DNA from: an uncultured Acetatifactor sp.
Lineage (GTDB): Bacteria > Bacillota > Clostridia > Lachnospirales > Lachnospiraceae
NCBI GenBank assembly: GCA_947630715.1
Contig: CANRIP010000004.1
Span: 1 to 64,000, forward strand
Reading direction: 5' to 3'
DNA length: 64,000 nt
Shown: positions 1 to 7,106 of the stretch, in pieces
How positions within the stretch are numbered: the first letter of the stretch is position 1
How the letters are laid out: every line of letters begins with the position of its first letter
Notes under the pieces: model-generated
Seen by the model: the letters and a program-made list of their open reading frames with translations, nothing else
Told to the model about the DNA's origin: nothing
The model's database searches: none
Made by a program: the position numbers and the translations under genes

Positions 1-105
1 TTCCTATGGCTTTCGCCACGTTACCAATATACCATTTCCGACATCACATTTCAACCGTTTTCTACAATTCTTCCTCCTTTCGCTTGGTTTTTTCTGATGA
101 TTCTC

Positions 106-873
106 TTACCGCATTGTGGGGGACGGATTCATTCCCTGCTGCGGCTCAGACAACTCAATGATCTTGTCCATCTGCCTGTCCACAAGCCCCGCTACCAGAT
201 CCGCAAACGGCTGCAGATTTCCCTCCACTGCATAGGCATCCAATGTCTTAAAATATTCCAGCCGATCCTCTTTCGCAACCGATACAGCAGGAAACCCTCC
301 TGCCATGAGCTGGTAATTCATGATAAGCCTCGATGTTCTACCGTTCCCGTCCGTGAACGGGTGAATCTTCACAAACTCCGCATGTGTCCACGCCGCCATC
401 TCGATCTGGTTTAATTCCTTTCCCTTCCATGACAGATCCGCATAGAAATCCTTGACCTGCCGGTACATCAGTTCCGGGGGCGGCGGCATGTGCCGTGCGC
501 CGGATATATATACCTGCACATCCCTGTATACCCCGCCTGACTGGATATTCTCCATCAGCAGCGCATGAATGTCCTTTACGATCTTTTCATCCAGCGGTTT
601 CCCCTGTCTGATACAGTCCTTTACATAACGGTATGCCTTACGGTGGTTGACCGCTTCATAGATTTCCCGCAGGGCCTTTCCCCCGATGGAAATCCCATCC
701 TCCAGCAGAACCTTCGTTTCCATCAGGGAAAGCGTATTTCCTTCGATGGCTGTGGAATTATGGGTATATTCCACTTCAAATGCCTGCTCATAGGTAAACA
801 TCGTAAATTCCGGGATCAATTCCCTGCATCTTTGATACCATTCTTTTTTTCTGAACAGCTCCTGATAATCCAC
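106..873 (-). CDS. Fic domain protein (probable AMPylator), 255 aa
   Basis: Fic-fold enzyme, expected to transfer AMP (or a related group) from a nucleotide onto a hydroxyl side chain of a target protein in the cytoplasm. The catalytic motif HPFTDGNGR is at residues 171-179. An N-terminal STAIEGN (residues 40-46) fits the autoinhibitory S/T-xxx-E-G/N helix, so this is a class II Fic protein that carries its own inhibitor. I chose the GTG start at 873 because a perfect AGGAGG (minus strand of 880-885) sits 6 bases upstream. The frame stays open upstream to an ATG at 951, but that ATG has no ribosome binding site and would put the candidate promoter inside the gene. No antitoxin-like partner is adjacent. 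The target is unknown. Confidence 0.9.
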   Translation of the reverse strand: MDYQELFRKKEWYQRCRELIPEFTMFTYEQAFEVEYTHNSTAIEGNTLSLMETKVLLEDGISIGGKALREIYEAVNHRKAYRYVKDCIRQGKPLDEKIVKDIHALLMENIQSGGVYRDVQVYISGARHMPPPPELMYRQVKDFYADLSWKGKELNQIEMAAWTHAEFVKIHPFTDGNGRTSRLIMNYQLMAGGFPAVSVAKEDRLEYFKTLDAYAVEGNLQPFADLVAGLVDRQMDKIIELSEPQQGMNPSPTMR

Positions 874-909
874 AAAAAACCTCCTGCCGTCTCCAAAATC
901 TTCTCTTAC

Positions 910-938
910 AGTATAGCACATTTTCACGCATCCGTAAG
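910..938 (-). promoter_or_regulatory. Candidate promoter of the Fic gene
   Basis: On the minus strand an extended -10 (TGC then TATACT, -10 hexamer at 910-915) lies 17 bases from a weak -35 CTTACG (933-938). Transcription would start about 30 bases before the GTG start at 873, which supports the shorter gene model. The -35 matches poorly, so the call rests on the extended -10. Confidence 0.45.
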
Positions 939-1181
939 CCGTATCCTCCATCTTTATCTTGGAGAGAAATTCTTACTGTTTCAAGCAGTCATTCAATAGC
1001 AACGCAGCGCTAGAGCGTATAAAAATCTTCATTTCCTTGCGACAAAAATGTACAAACACGCATTTTTGATTAACAGTAATATATGCCTATTTCAATAAAA
1101 AAGCAAGACCGGTTCGTTTCTGCATGAGGCTATGAAGGAAATGGAATAAAAATGAGATAGGAAAGTGAGCGTGATTGTGGT
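939..1181. other. Intergenic stretch, no gene seen
   Basis: Together with 874-938 this is about 300 bases without a gene, AT-rich between a minus-strand and a plus-strand unit. Apart from the Fic promoter I see no convincing promoter, terminator or structured RNA. It may carry debris from the loss of the 5' part of the downstream methyltransferase remnant. Confidence 0.5.
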
Positions 1182-1530
1182 ATGATGTTAGTGAAAAAAT
1201 CGGCACTTGTAAGGAGAGAACCCTTGGGACTTAAAATGATTTCAATAGCTGCTATCCTTGTTTTTGTAGCGGATCTTATCAGTATTTTCAGTGGTACAAG
1301 CCACAGTCCTTTCACTGTTAGAGTTATAGGTGCGGTGATGAGCGTTGCGGGAACAATTATATTTATGGTTGCAGTACAGACTATGCGTGATAGTTGGCGG
1401 GCGGGAGTTTCTCAAACTGATAAAACGGAACTTGTAACAAGTGGAAGCAGAATTTTTGCTTGCCACGTTTGGAAATGAGTATCTGCAATATAAGAAAAAG
1501 GTTTGCCGTTATATTGGTAGGAAGCGGTAA
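1182..1530 (+). pseudogene. Isoprenylcysteine carboxyl methyltransferase family remnant (internal deletion)
   Basis: The first open part (to 1478) encodes two hydrophobic helices followed by MRDSWRAG and KTELVTSG, which match the region just before the catalytic core of the small bacterial ICMT-like membrane methyltransferases. The family's next segment (the G-I-Y-x-x-S-R-N-P region and two helices) is absent. Instead the family's C-terminal tail, FGNEYLQYKKKVCRYIG, appears in the +1 frame from 1459 and ends at the TAA at 1528-1530. So an internal, out-of-frame deletion removed the catalytic middle. The usual N-terminal segment also seems to be missing. An alternative start is the TTG near 1225, behind AAGGAGAG. 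The product cannot be a working methyltransferase. Confidence 0.75.
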
Positions 1531-1556
1531 ATTTTAGCAAAAGGGAGAGGAAAGGG

Positions 1557-2393
1557 ATGAATCTGAAAATAGCATTGCTGCAGCTACTGCCGGAAGGCAC
1601 TCTTGAGAAACAGCTAATCAAAGGAAAAAATGCTTGCATTCAGGCAAAGAGCAGGGGAGCCGATATCGCCCTGTTTCCGGAGATGTGGAGTGACGGTTAT
1701 CAGTTTCCGCAGGATAGCGGGAAATTGGCTGCCTTGTCCATCGATGCAGAGAGCGATTTTGTCCGCGCCTTTGGGGAACTGGCCAACGAGCTTCAGATGG
1801 CCATCGGCATCACCTTCCTTGAAAAAAACGATCCTAAACCACTGAATTCCATGATTTTGTTTGACAGATCCGGAAAAGTGCGGCTGCATTACTCCAAGGT
1901 TCATACCTGCACTTTTGATCTGGAAAAGGTATTGGCATCCGGAGATGATTTTTATGTGACGGAACTGGATATCGGCAGGGACGTCATAAAGGTAGGTTCC
2001 ATGATTTGCTTTGACAGGGAATTTCCGGAAAGCGCCCGAATTTTGATGCTCAAGGGAGCGGAAGTTATTTTGGCGCCTAACGCTTGCCCTATGGAAATCA
2101 ACCGACTGTCAGCCCTTCGCACCAGGGCTTATGAAAATATGCTCGCTATTGCTACCTGCAATTATCCCAAAGGACATCCGGATTGTAACGGTCATTCAAC
2201 GGTGTTTGACGGAGTCGCGTGGTTAAGGAACGAACCGGGAGTACGGGATATGTGTATTCTGGAGGCGCCGGAAGAAGAAGGAATTTATGTGGCTGAGATC
2301 AATATGGATGTGTTGCGGGATTACCGTGACCATGAAGTGATGGGAAACAAGTACCGCCATCCGGACACATACCAGGCTTTGACGACCGTGTAA
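1557..2393 (+). CDS. Carbon-nitrogen hydrolase (nitrilase superfamily), 278 aa
   Basis: Cytoplasmic amidohydrolase of the nitrilase superfamily, which cleaves non-peptide C-N bonds through a Glu-Lys-Cys triad. All three residues are visible: Glu42 in FPEMW, Lys114 in HYSKVH and Cys151 in MICFDREFPE. Length is typical. A purine-rich GGGAGAGGAAAGGG directly before ATG 1557 supports the start. There is no signal peptide and no informative neighbour, so the substrate (omega-amide, carbamoyl-amine or other amide) cannot be assigned. It stands alone between the methyltransferase remnant and a small membrane-protein gene. Confidence 0.9.
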   Translation: MNLKIALLQLLPEGTLEKQLIKGKNACIQAKSRGADIALFPEMWSDGYQFPQDSGKLAALSIDAESDFVRAFGELANELQMAIGITFLEKNDPKPLNSMILFDRSGKVRLHYSKVHTCTFDLEKVLASGDDFYVTELDIGRDVIKVGSMICFDREFPESARILMLKGAEVILAPNACPMEINRLSALRTRAYENMLAIATCNYPKGHPDCNGHSTVFDGVAWLRNEPGVRDMCILEAPEEEGIYVAEINMDVLRDYRDHEVMGNKYRHPDTYQALTTV

Positions 2394-2543
2394 GCCGGGT
2401 TCGTTTTTACGTTATCTTGCAGTGCTAAGGTATCTTTCTTTCATTGCTGATCTGATCTATCCCATACAGACAGCCGCCTCTCGCTTTCCCGGACAGCCGG
2501 GAGATGCCATTATATTGTTTGATGAGGGAGAAAGGGATGGAAG

Positions 2544-3038
2544 ATGAAGTCCATGAAAAAAATTTTTATCATATGCGCCATTACTATCATCGGCATTCCC
2601 TTGTTGCTTTATATGATGGTATATTATGTGTTCTGGGCGGATCAACATACTTACTACGAGATGGATCAATGCTCTCCGCAGCAGAGTCAAGATATATTTG
2701 GCACTATGAACTTGGAATTATATGACGGGATTACGGTTGAACACATTTCCTATCACTTGGCCGATGGCACTCACGTTTCAAGATATTTTTATTTTGAGCT
2801 GTCTGGGAATATCAATCTTTTATCCCAATACATGACCTATTTAGAGCAAAACAGTACGAAAGAGTTGAAGAATGAAAGCAATGAGGATTATTCGTACAGA
2901 ATATATTTGCTGGAATTGGATGACTCAAAAAATATACTTGCCTTTCATTATGCTCTGGAGGGGCATAGTCCGATGGATCTGCCCAGTTTGATCTGTCAGT
3001 ATGGCACACGGCATATCAAAATCTTTGACAAAAATTGA
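2544..3038 (+). CDS. Hypothetical membrane-anchored protein, 164 aa
   Basis: I do not recognise a family. Residues about 5-30 form one strongly hydrophobic helix after MKSMKK, so it is either an N-terminal anchor or an uncleaved signal. The rest is polar, with many aromatic residues, and would lie outside the cell. GGGAGAAAGGGATGG precedes the ATG; an alternative start is the Met three residues in. The gene is AT-rich like the BlaI/BlaR1 pair beyond it. It converges on BlaR1 with 36 bases between, and no clear terminator is visible there. Confidence 0.7.
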   Translation: MKSMKKIFIICAITIIGIPLLLYMMVYYVFWADQHTYYEMDQCSPQQSQDIFGTMNLELYDGITVEHISYHLADGTHVSRYFYFELSGNINLLSQYMTYLEQNSTKELKNESNEDYSYRIYLLELDDSKNILAFHYALEGHSPMDLPSLICQYGTRHIKIFDKN

Positions 3039-3074
3039 AACAGTTTCCGGTTTTGTGTGATAGACAACTAGCCT

Positions 3075-4907
3075 TTATAAAACAGCGTTGATGTTGCTTT
3101 CAGACAAGTCATACCACTCTACATTTGCCTTTTGTTCTTGGGCGTTTAACATGTCATGAAATTCGCTTTCCAAACAGGATTCATTATCGATAAAATACTG
3201 CATAGTCAATTCATTTTCCGCATTATATTCGGATTGGCTATAAGCTTGCTTGTTTATGTTATATCCGATTTCAGAAAAACTGATTTTTCCTATTCCGGAA
3301 TCAGCGGCGCCGCCTGAAAACACAAATGTGCCGTCTGTCTTTAACTCCATAAATTCCCTATACCACAGCGTATATCCATAGATTTCTCCGTTTTGACTAT
3401 GCAGAACTTCAAAACCGCAGTCATATGTACCGTTTTGGAGCCAGAGAACAACCTCATCTTCCCCATCGCCATCCAGATCTAAAACTGCAAATTTTGTAGC
3501 ACTTACCGCAGCGCTTTCATCAACGGTAACAGCCCGTCCTATTTCACTGATATTGAGACCACCCGTACTGGACAAAGGCGGACATATAAAATTGCTTTTG
3601 CCTAAAAGGACAGATTTGTAAGTATTGTCCTCTAATGTCAATGGCGGTTCTTCCGGATCTGCAACCGTTTCATGTGGCGTATCATCGGAAATATCAATAC
3701 TGCCGTCATCTGCGTTGTCTGTCTGCGCATCGTCATTTTCTGTCTGCACACTGTCATTTTCTGCCTGTGCATTGTGATCCTCTGTTTGCGTGTCAGGGGT
3801 ATCATCTATACCCGGAGTGGTTGTCGGCAGATCTGTCTGTATGGGCGCTTCCGGCGAATCCTCATTAATGGCCGAACACCCGATCAGCATTCCCAACATA
3901 AACGTGACACAAATGGTCAGCGTACAAACAAAAAAACCGTTTTTCTTGGGCGCTTTGGTCAGAATATTTTGGAACCGTTTTTTCATAATTGTTTTTCCCC
4001 CATAAAATTGTGTCGTTAAAAAAGTTCCTTTTTTATGTTGTCTGCTAAAAGTAGAAAATAGGGTTTCCGTATATGCCTTTCGGACAGCATAAGAGGTATT
4101 CTGGATCACTCTCTCATCACAGGACAACTCCATATCAACAACTGCTTCTCTTTGCATCATGTATATGAAGGGATTAAACCAATGTACGGCGTTTGCCATT
4201 ACAAAAAGCAGCTTAAAATAAATATCATGGCGTTTGATGTGTATCAATTCATGTTTCAAAATAAAGAACAGTTCTTCCTGGCTGTAATCGCAATCCGGCA
4301 AAATTAACTCCGGTTTCAGAAAACCAATGACCATCGGACTTTCTGCATCCTGATATCTCAAGATCCTGATATTGGGTTTCATTTGCAATTTTTTTGATAT
4401 TTTACAGACTTGCTGTAACACATAGCTCTCTTGTACCACCAACCCCTTTTTGGCAATTTGCCTCTTATAATGCAGGAAACTGAAGATATGTACGGACAGA
4501 AAAAGCAAGCAGCCCGTTAGCCATAAATAGGCTGTAATGTCTAGCAAGGTCAGTGTGAAAGGTTTTTGTGATGGATTTTGCGCTGTTTGAAGCGGGGCAT
4601 TTATCACATTTTCAGGAGGGATTTCTACTGGTTTTTCTTCTGTGGATGGCGTTATGGGAGCGTCACCTTCAAGGTCGGCGCCAATAGGGACCGTAATCTC
4701 CGCTGGGACATTAATTACCATTTGTGGCAATGGAATGCCTATATGAAACGGTATTATCAAGCGAACAGCAATCACTACCCATATCAGATATTTCCACTTG
4801 ATCGCATACCTTTTATTCAGAAGTGGCGCGAAAATGAGCAGGAAAACTATCATAAGGCTTGTTGATAGGGAAATGGCAATTACATTTAAAAACAAATTTG
4901 TTATCAT
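3075..4907 (-). CDS. BlaR1/MecR1-type M56 membrane metalloprotease sensor, 610 aa
   Basis: Signal-transducing membrane protease that, in this family, senses an outside signal and triggers cleavage of a BlaI-type repressor. Helices lie at about 1-30, 42-60 and 125-150. The zinc motif HELIH is at 219-223 (followed by KRHD), with the downstream E-x-x-x-D zone DMELSCDERV. A last helix near 325-345 is followed by about 260 extracellular residues. That ectodomain is not the class-D beta-lactamase-like domain of classical BlaR1: it has an acidic, repetitive linker (QTEDHNAQAEND and similar) and then a DLDGDGEDE calcium-site-like motif. The signal is therefore probably not a beta-lactam. It lies downstream of blaI on the same strand, with a 93-base gap. 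No beta-lactamase gene is nearby. Confidence 0.9.
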   Translation of the reverse strand: MITNLFLNVIAISLSTSLMIVFLLIFAPLLNKRYAIKWKYLIWVVIAVRLIIPFHIGIPLPQMVINVPAEITVPIGADLEGDAPITPSTEEKPVEIPPENVINAPLQTAQNPSQKPFTLTLLDITAYLWLTGCLLFLSVHIFSFLHYKRQIAKKGLVVQESYVLQQVCKISKKLQMKPNIRILRYQDAESPMVIGFLKPELILPDCDYSQEELFFILKHELIHIKRHDIYFKLLFVMANAVHWFNPFIYMMQREAVVDMELSCDERVIQNTSYAVRKAYTETLFSTFSRQHKKGTFLTTQFYGGKTIMKKRFQNILTKAPKKNGFFVCTLTICVTFMLGMLIGCSAINEDSPEAPIQTDLPTTTPGIDDTPDTQTEDHNAQAENDSVQTENDDAQTDNADDGSIDISDDTPHETVADPEEPPLTLEDNTYKSVLLGKSNFICPPLSSTGGLNISEIGRAVTVDESAAVSATKFAVLDLDGDGEDEVVLWLQNGTYDCGFEVLHSQNGEIYGYTLWYREFMELKTDGTFVFSGGAADSGIGKISFSEIGYNINKQAYSQSEYNAENELTMQYFIDNESCLESEFHDMLNAQEQKANVEWYDLSESNINAVL

Positions 4908-4982
4908 TTTTATACCTCATTTCCGCGCTGATCTTTGCGCATAACGAGTTTGTGTCAAGCAGTGCGCGGACACAAATCTCGC

Positions 4983-5006
4983 GATTGAAAATTTTAATTT
5001 TCAATC
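4983..5006. repeat. AT-rich perfect inverted repeat at the blaI stop
   Basis: GATTGAAAATT and its exact complement AATTTTCAATC are separated by two bases, overlapping the last codon and stop of the BlaI gene. It could form a weak hairpin in the blaI-blaR1 message, perhaps a processing or partial termination site, but it lacks a GC core and a T-run. Confidence 0.5.
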
Positions 5007-5384
5007 TTCCTCCAAATCATCTAAAAATTTTCTCAATTCGTTCATATCAGAATCTTTTATCGCTTTATTGCTATAAAGGGTAGCAACCATATTTTGTATG
5101 GAATTATGATATAGTTTCTCTAAAAAGTTTTTGCTTTCTTTTGTTTTAAATTCATTCTCTGAAATAATGGATGAGTACAAATTGTTTCCCGTGGCACGGT
5201 CACAACGGAGGAATCCTTTGTCAACCAATCGTGATAACGAAGTCATAAGCGTGGAGAGCTGCCATTTCCTCCGCTCCTGTAATTGTTTTAAAATGAAACT
5301 GGAAGTAACGGGAGCATCGGTTTTCCAAATTACCTGCATGATTTCCAATTCAGCTTCCCCTAATTTTTTGATCATCTTATCCAT
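5001..5384 (-). CDS. blaI: BlaI/MecI/CopY family repressor, 127 aa
   Basis: Winged-helix repressor that binds TACA/TGTA-type dyads as a dimer and is inactivated by its cognate membrane protease. The family pattern is clear: an N-terminal LGEAELEIMQVIWK, the winged helix through residue 75 (LSRLVDKGFLRCDR), then a dimerisation helix. ATG 5384 has AGGAGG 9 bases upstream. It is the first gene of a two-gene unit with the BlaR1-like sensor. Two operator-like dyads overlap its promoter, so autoregulation is likely. The regulated target outside the pair is not evident. Confidence 0.92.
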   Translation of the reverse strand: MDKMIKKLGEAELEIMQVIWKTDAPVTSSFILKQLQERRKWQLSTLMTSLSRLVDKGFLRCDRATGNNLYSSIISENEFKTKESKNFLEKLYHNSIQNMVATLYSNKAIKDSDMNELRKFLDDLEED

Positions 5385-5402
5385 GGATCCGATCCTCCTT
5401 TT

Positions 5403-5448
5403 ATACGATTGTATTATGTATTATACGATTGTATAAAGCACTTGTCAA
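5403..5448 (-). promoter_or_regulatory. blaI promoter with two BlaI-type operators
   Basis: On the minus strand TTGACA (5443-5448) and TATAAT (5420-5425) are both perfect consensus, with a 17-base spacer. Two identical 12-bp imperfect dyads (ATAC-N4-GTAT) lie at 5403-5414 and 5423-5434, exactly 20 bases apart. One overlaps the spacer and -10, the other the start region. The arrangement fits cooperative repression by BlaI dimers on one DNA face. Confidence 0.85.
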
Positions 5449-5462
5449 CCGAAAAAACAGCA

Positions 5463-5502
5463 AAAATAAAAATGCCTATCCTGTTTGATCCACAGGATAG
5501 GC
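5463..5502 (-). terminator. Rho-independent terminator of metY
   Basis: A 10-bp perfect stem (GCCTATCCTG at 5474-5483 with 5493-5502) and 9-base loop. Read on the minus strand it is followed by an ATTTTTATTTTT run. It lies 28 bases past the metY stop. Confidence 0.88.
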
Positions 5503-5530
5503 GGTGTCCGTAAGGACATTCAGCTAACTT

Positions 5531-6835
5531 TTATTGAATGGCCTGAAATGCCTCGTCAAGCGCGGCAATCAAATCCTTTACATTCTCAGTACCGATGGAC
5601 AGGCGGATGGTGTTAGGCTTGATGCCCTGATCCAGCAGTTCGTCCTCGGTAAGCTGCGAATGCGTTGTGCTTGCGGGATGTATCACCAGGGACTTTACAT
5701 CGGCCACATTGGCAAGCAGGGAGAAGATGGCGAGATTGTCAATAAACTTTTGCGCTGTCTCTGCGCCGCCCTTGACTTCAAAAGTAAAGATGGATCCGGC
5801 CCCGTTGGGGAAGTATTTCTGATACAGCTTGTGGCTCGGCTCACTTTCCAGAGAGGGATGATGTACCGCCTCCACCTGTGGATGATGATTCAGATATTCC
5901 ACAATCTTCAGTGCGTTTTGGACATGGCGCTCTACACGGAGTGAGAGGGTTTCCAGGCCTTGCAGGAACAGAAACGCGTGGAAAGGTGAAAGCGTCGAGC
6001 CCGTATCGCGGAGCAAAATGGCACGAATATAGGTGACAAAGGCGGCGGGCCCAACTGCGTCGGCAAAGGAAATACCGTGATAGCTGGGATTGGCCTCGGA
6101 AATCCACGGATATTTGCCGGAAGCCTTCCAGTCAAAATGTCCGCTGTCCACAATCACGCCGCCAATAGCGGTTCCGTGACCGCCGATAAACTTCGTTGCG
6201 GAGTGAACCACGATATCTGCGCCATATTCAATGGGGCGAATGAGGTAAGGGGTTGCAAAGGTGGAGTCGATCACAAGCGGGATGCCATGCTTGTGGGCGA
6301 CAGCGGCAACTGCTTCAATGTCGATGATATTCGAGTTAGGGTTGCCAAGGGTTTCAATGAAAATCGCTTTTGTATTTTCCTGGATAGCCGCCTCAAAGGA
6401 GCCGTCCTCATCAGGATCCACAAATGTAGTGGTGATGCCGCTGGAAAGCGGGAGAGTATGCGCCAGCAGGTTGTAAGTACCGCCGTAAATGGTTTTAGAG
6501 GCAACGATATGTTCGCCGCTTTTTGCAAGGGCGCTGATGGTATAGTTGATGGCGGCTGCGCCGGAGGCGGTTGCCAGCGCCGCGACGCCACCTTCCAGCG
6601 ATGCGATGCGCTGTTCAAAAATGTCCTGTGTGGGATTGGTCAGTCTGCCATAAATGTTGCCCGCATCTCTCAGGCCGAACCGGTCCGCCGCATGCTGTGA
6701 ATTGTGAAACACAAATGAGGTGGATGCGTAAATGGGTACTGCCCTTGCATCGGTAGCAGAATCAGCCTGTTCCTGACCGATATGTAACTGTCTGGTTTCA
6801 AAGCTCCAGTTTTTAGAATCATGAATATTTGCCAT
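5531..6835 (-). CDS. metY: O-acetylhomoserine sulfhydrylase (MetY), 434 aa
   Basis: PLP enzyme of the Cys/Met metabolism family that makes homocysteine from O-acetylhomoserine and sulfide (it may also act on O-acetylserine). The N-terminus (ETRQLHIGQ), the YGRLTNPT motif and the PLP lysine in HSATKFIGGHG (Lys215) are all present. The full length and C-terminal RLSIGTE fit MetY rather than the shorter MetB/MetC enzymes. AGGAGG sits just before ATG 6835. A cysteine-rich leader ORF with a strong ribosome binding site lies 36 bases upstream, and a LysR gene lies beyond that on the same strand, so control by sulfur status is likely. A strong terminator follows. Confidence 0.95.
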   Translation of the reverse strand: MANIHDSKNWSFETRQLHIGQEQADSATDARAVPIYASTSFVFHNSQHAADRFGLRDAGNIYGRLTNPTQDIFEQRIASLEGGVAALATASGAAAINYTISALAKSGEHIVASKTIYGGTYNLLAHTLPLSSGITTTFVDPDEDGSFEAAIQENTKAIFIETLGNPNSNIIDIEAVAAVAHKHGIPLVIDSTFATPYLIRPIEYGADIVVHSATKFIGGHGTAIGGVIVDSGHFDWKASGKYPWISEANPSYHGISFADAVGPAAFVTYIRAILLRDTGSTLSPFHAFLFLQGLETLSLRVERHVQNALKIVEYLNHHPQVEAVHHPSLESEPSHKLYQKYFPNGAGSIFTFEVKGGAETAQKFIDNLAIFSLLANVADVKSLVIHPASTTHSQLTEDELLDQGIKPNTIRLSIGTENVKDLIAALDEAFQAIQ

Positions 6836-6871
6836 TGTATTATCCTCCTGCGGTCGTACCGCTTCCCTTTT

Positions 6872-6997
6872 TTATGTATTTGAAAAAGATTGATGTTTGT
6901 GATTGATACAAGATACGCATCCATACATTCGGTTCAGGCTCAGCAGCACCGAAAACGAAGTGCAGGGAATTTGCTTGCAGCAGGATTTCCTTTTCAC
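6872..6997 (-). CDS. Cysteine-rich leader peptide upstream of metY, 41 aa
   Basis: A short reading frame begins with GTG at 6997, 7 bases after AAGGAGG, one of the best ribosome binding sites in the window, and ends at TAA 6872-6874. Its product starts MKRKSCCKQIPC and has five cysteines in 41 residues (positions 6, 7, 12, 28 and 31), with polar, basic ends and no membrane segment. Its position between the LysR-side inverted repeat and metY suggests a leader whose translation reports Cys-tRNA supply, by attenuation or translational coupling. I see no clear competing terminator hairpin in the 36 bases before metY, so coupling is the easier model. A stand-alone small protein is also possible. 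Confidence 0.6.
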   Translation of the reverse strand: MKRKSCCKQIPCTSFSVLLSLNRMYGCVSCINHKHQSFSNT

Positions 6998-7030
6998 TGT
7001 TTTCACCTCCTTTTTGCTTACAACAGTATG

Positions 7031-7081
7031 ATAACCCGGCGTCGGGTTCCTGCCTAATATGGGAAACCAATGCCGGGTTAT
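7031..7081. promoter_or_regulatory. 51-bp inverted repeat, candidate LysR binding site
   Basis: Perfect 10-bp arms ATAACCCGGC (7031-7040) and GCCGGGTTAT (7072-7081) flank 31 bases that contain a weaker inner pair (GGGTTCC and GGGAAACC). Between the LysR gene and the metY leader this is a natural LysR-type operator with nested half-sites. In RNA it could also fold into a long hairpin, but no T-run follows, so it is not a normal terminator. Confidence 0.55.
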
Positions 7082-7106
7082 AGATGAAACCTATATGTAT
7101 CATAGG

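Noticed and set aside
106..951. Fic gene as half of a toxin-antitoxin pair
   Set aside because: The inhibitory helix is within the protein itself and no small partner gene is adjacent.
3075..5384. BlaI/BlaR1 as evidence of a beta-lactamase locus
   Set aside because: No beta-lactamase or penicillin-binding protein gene lies nearby and the sensor ectodomain is different.
6836..7106. SAM or other known riboswitch upstream of metY
   Set aside because: I find no SAM-box core or T-box motif; the features present are an inverted repeat and a short ORF.
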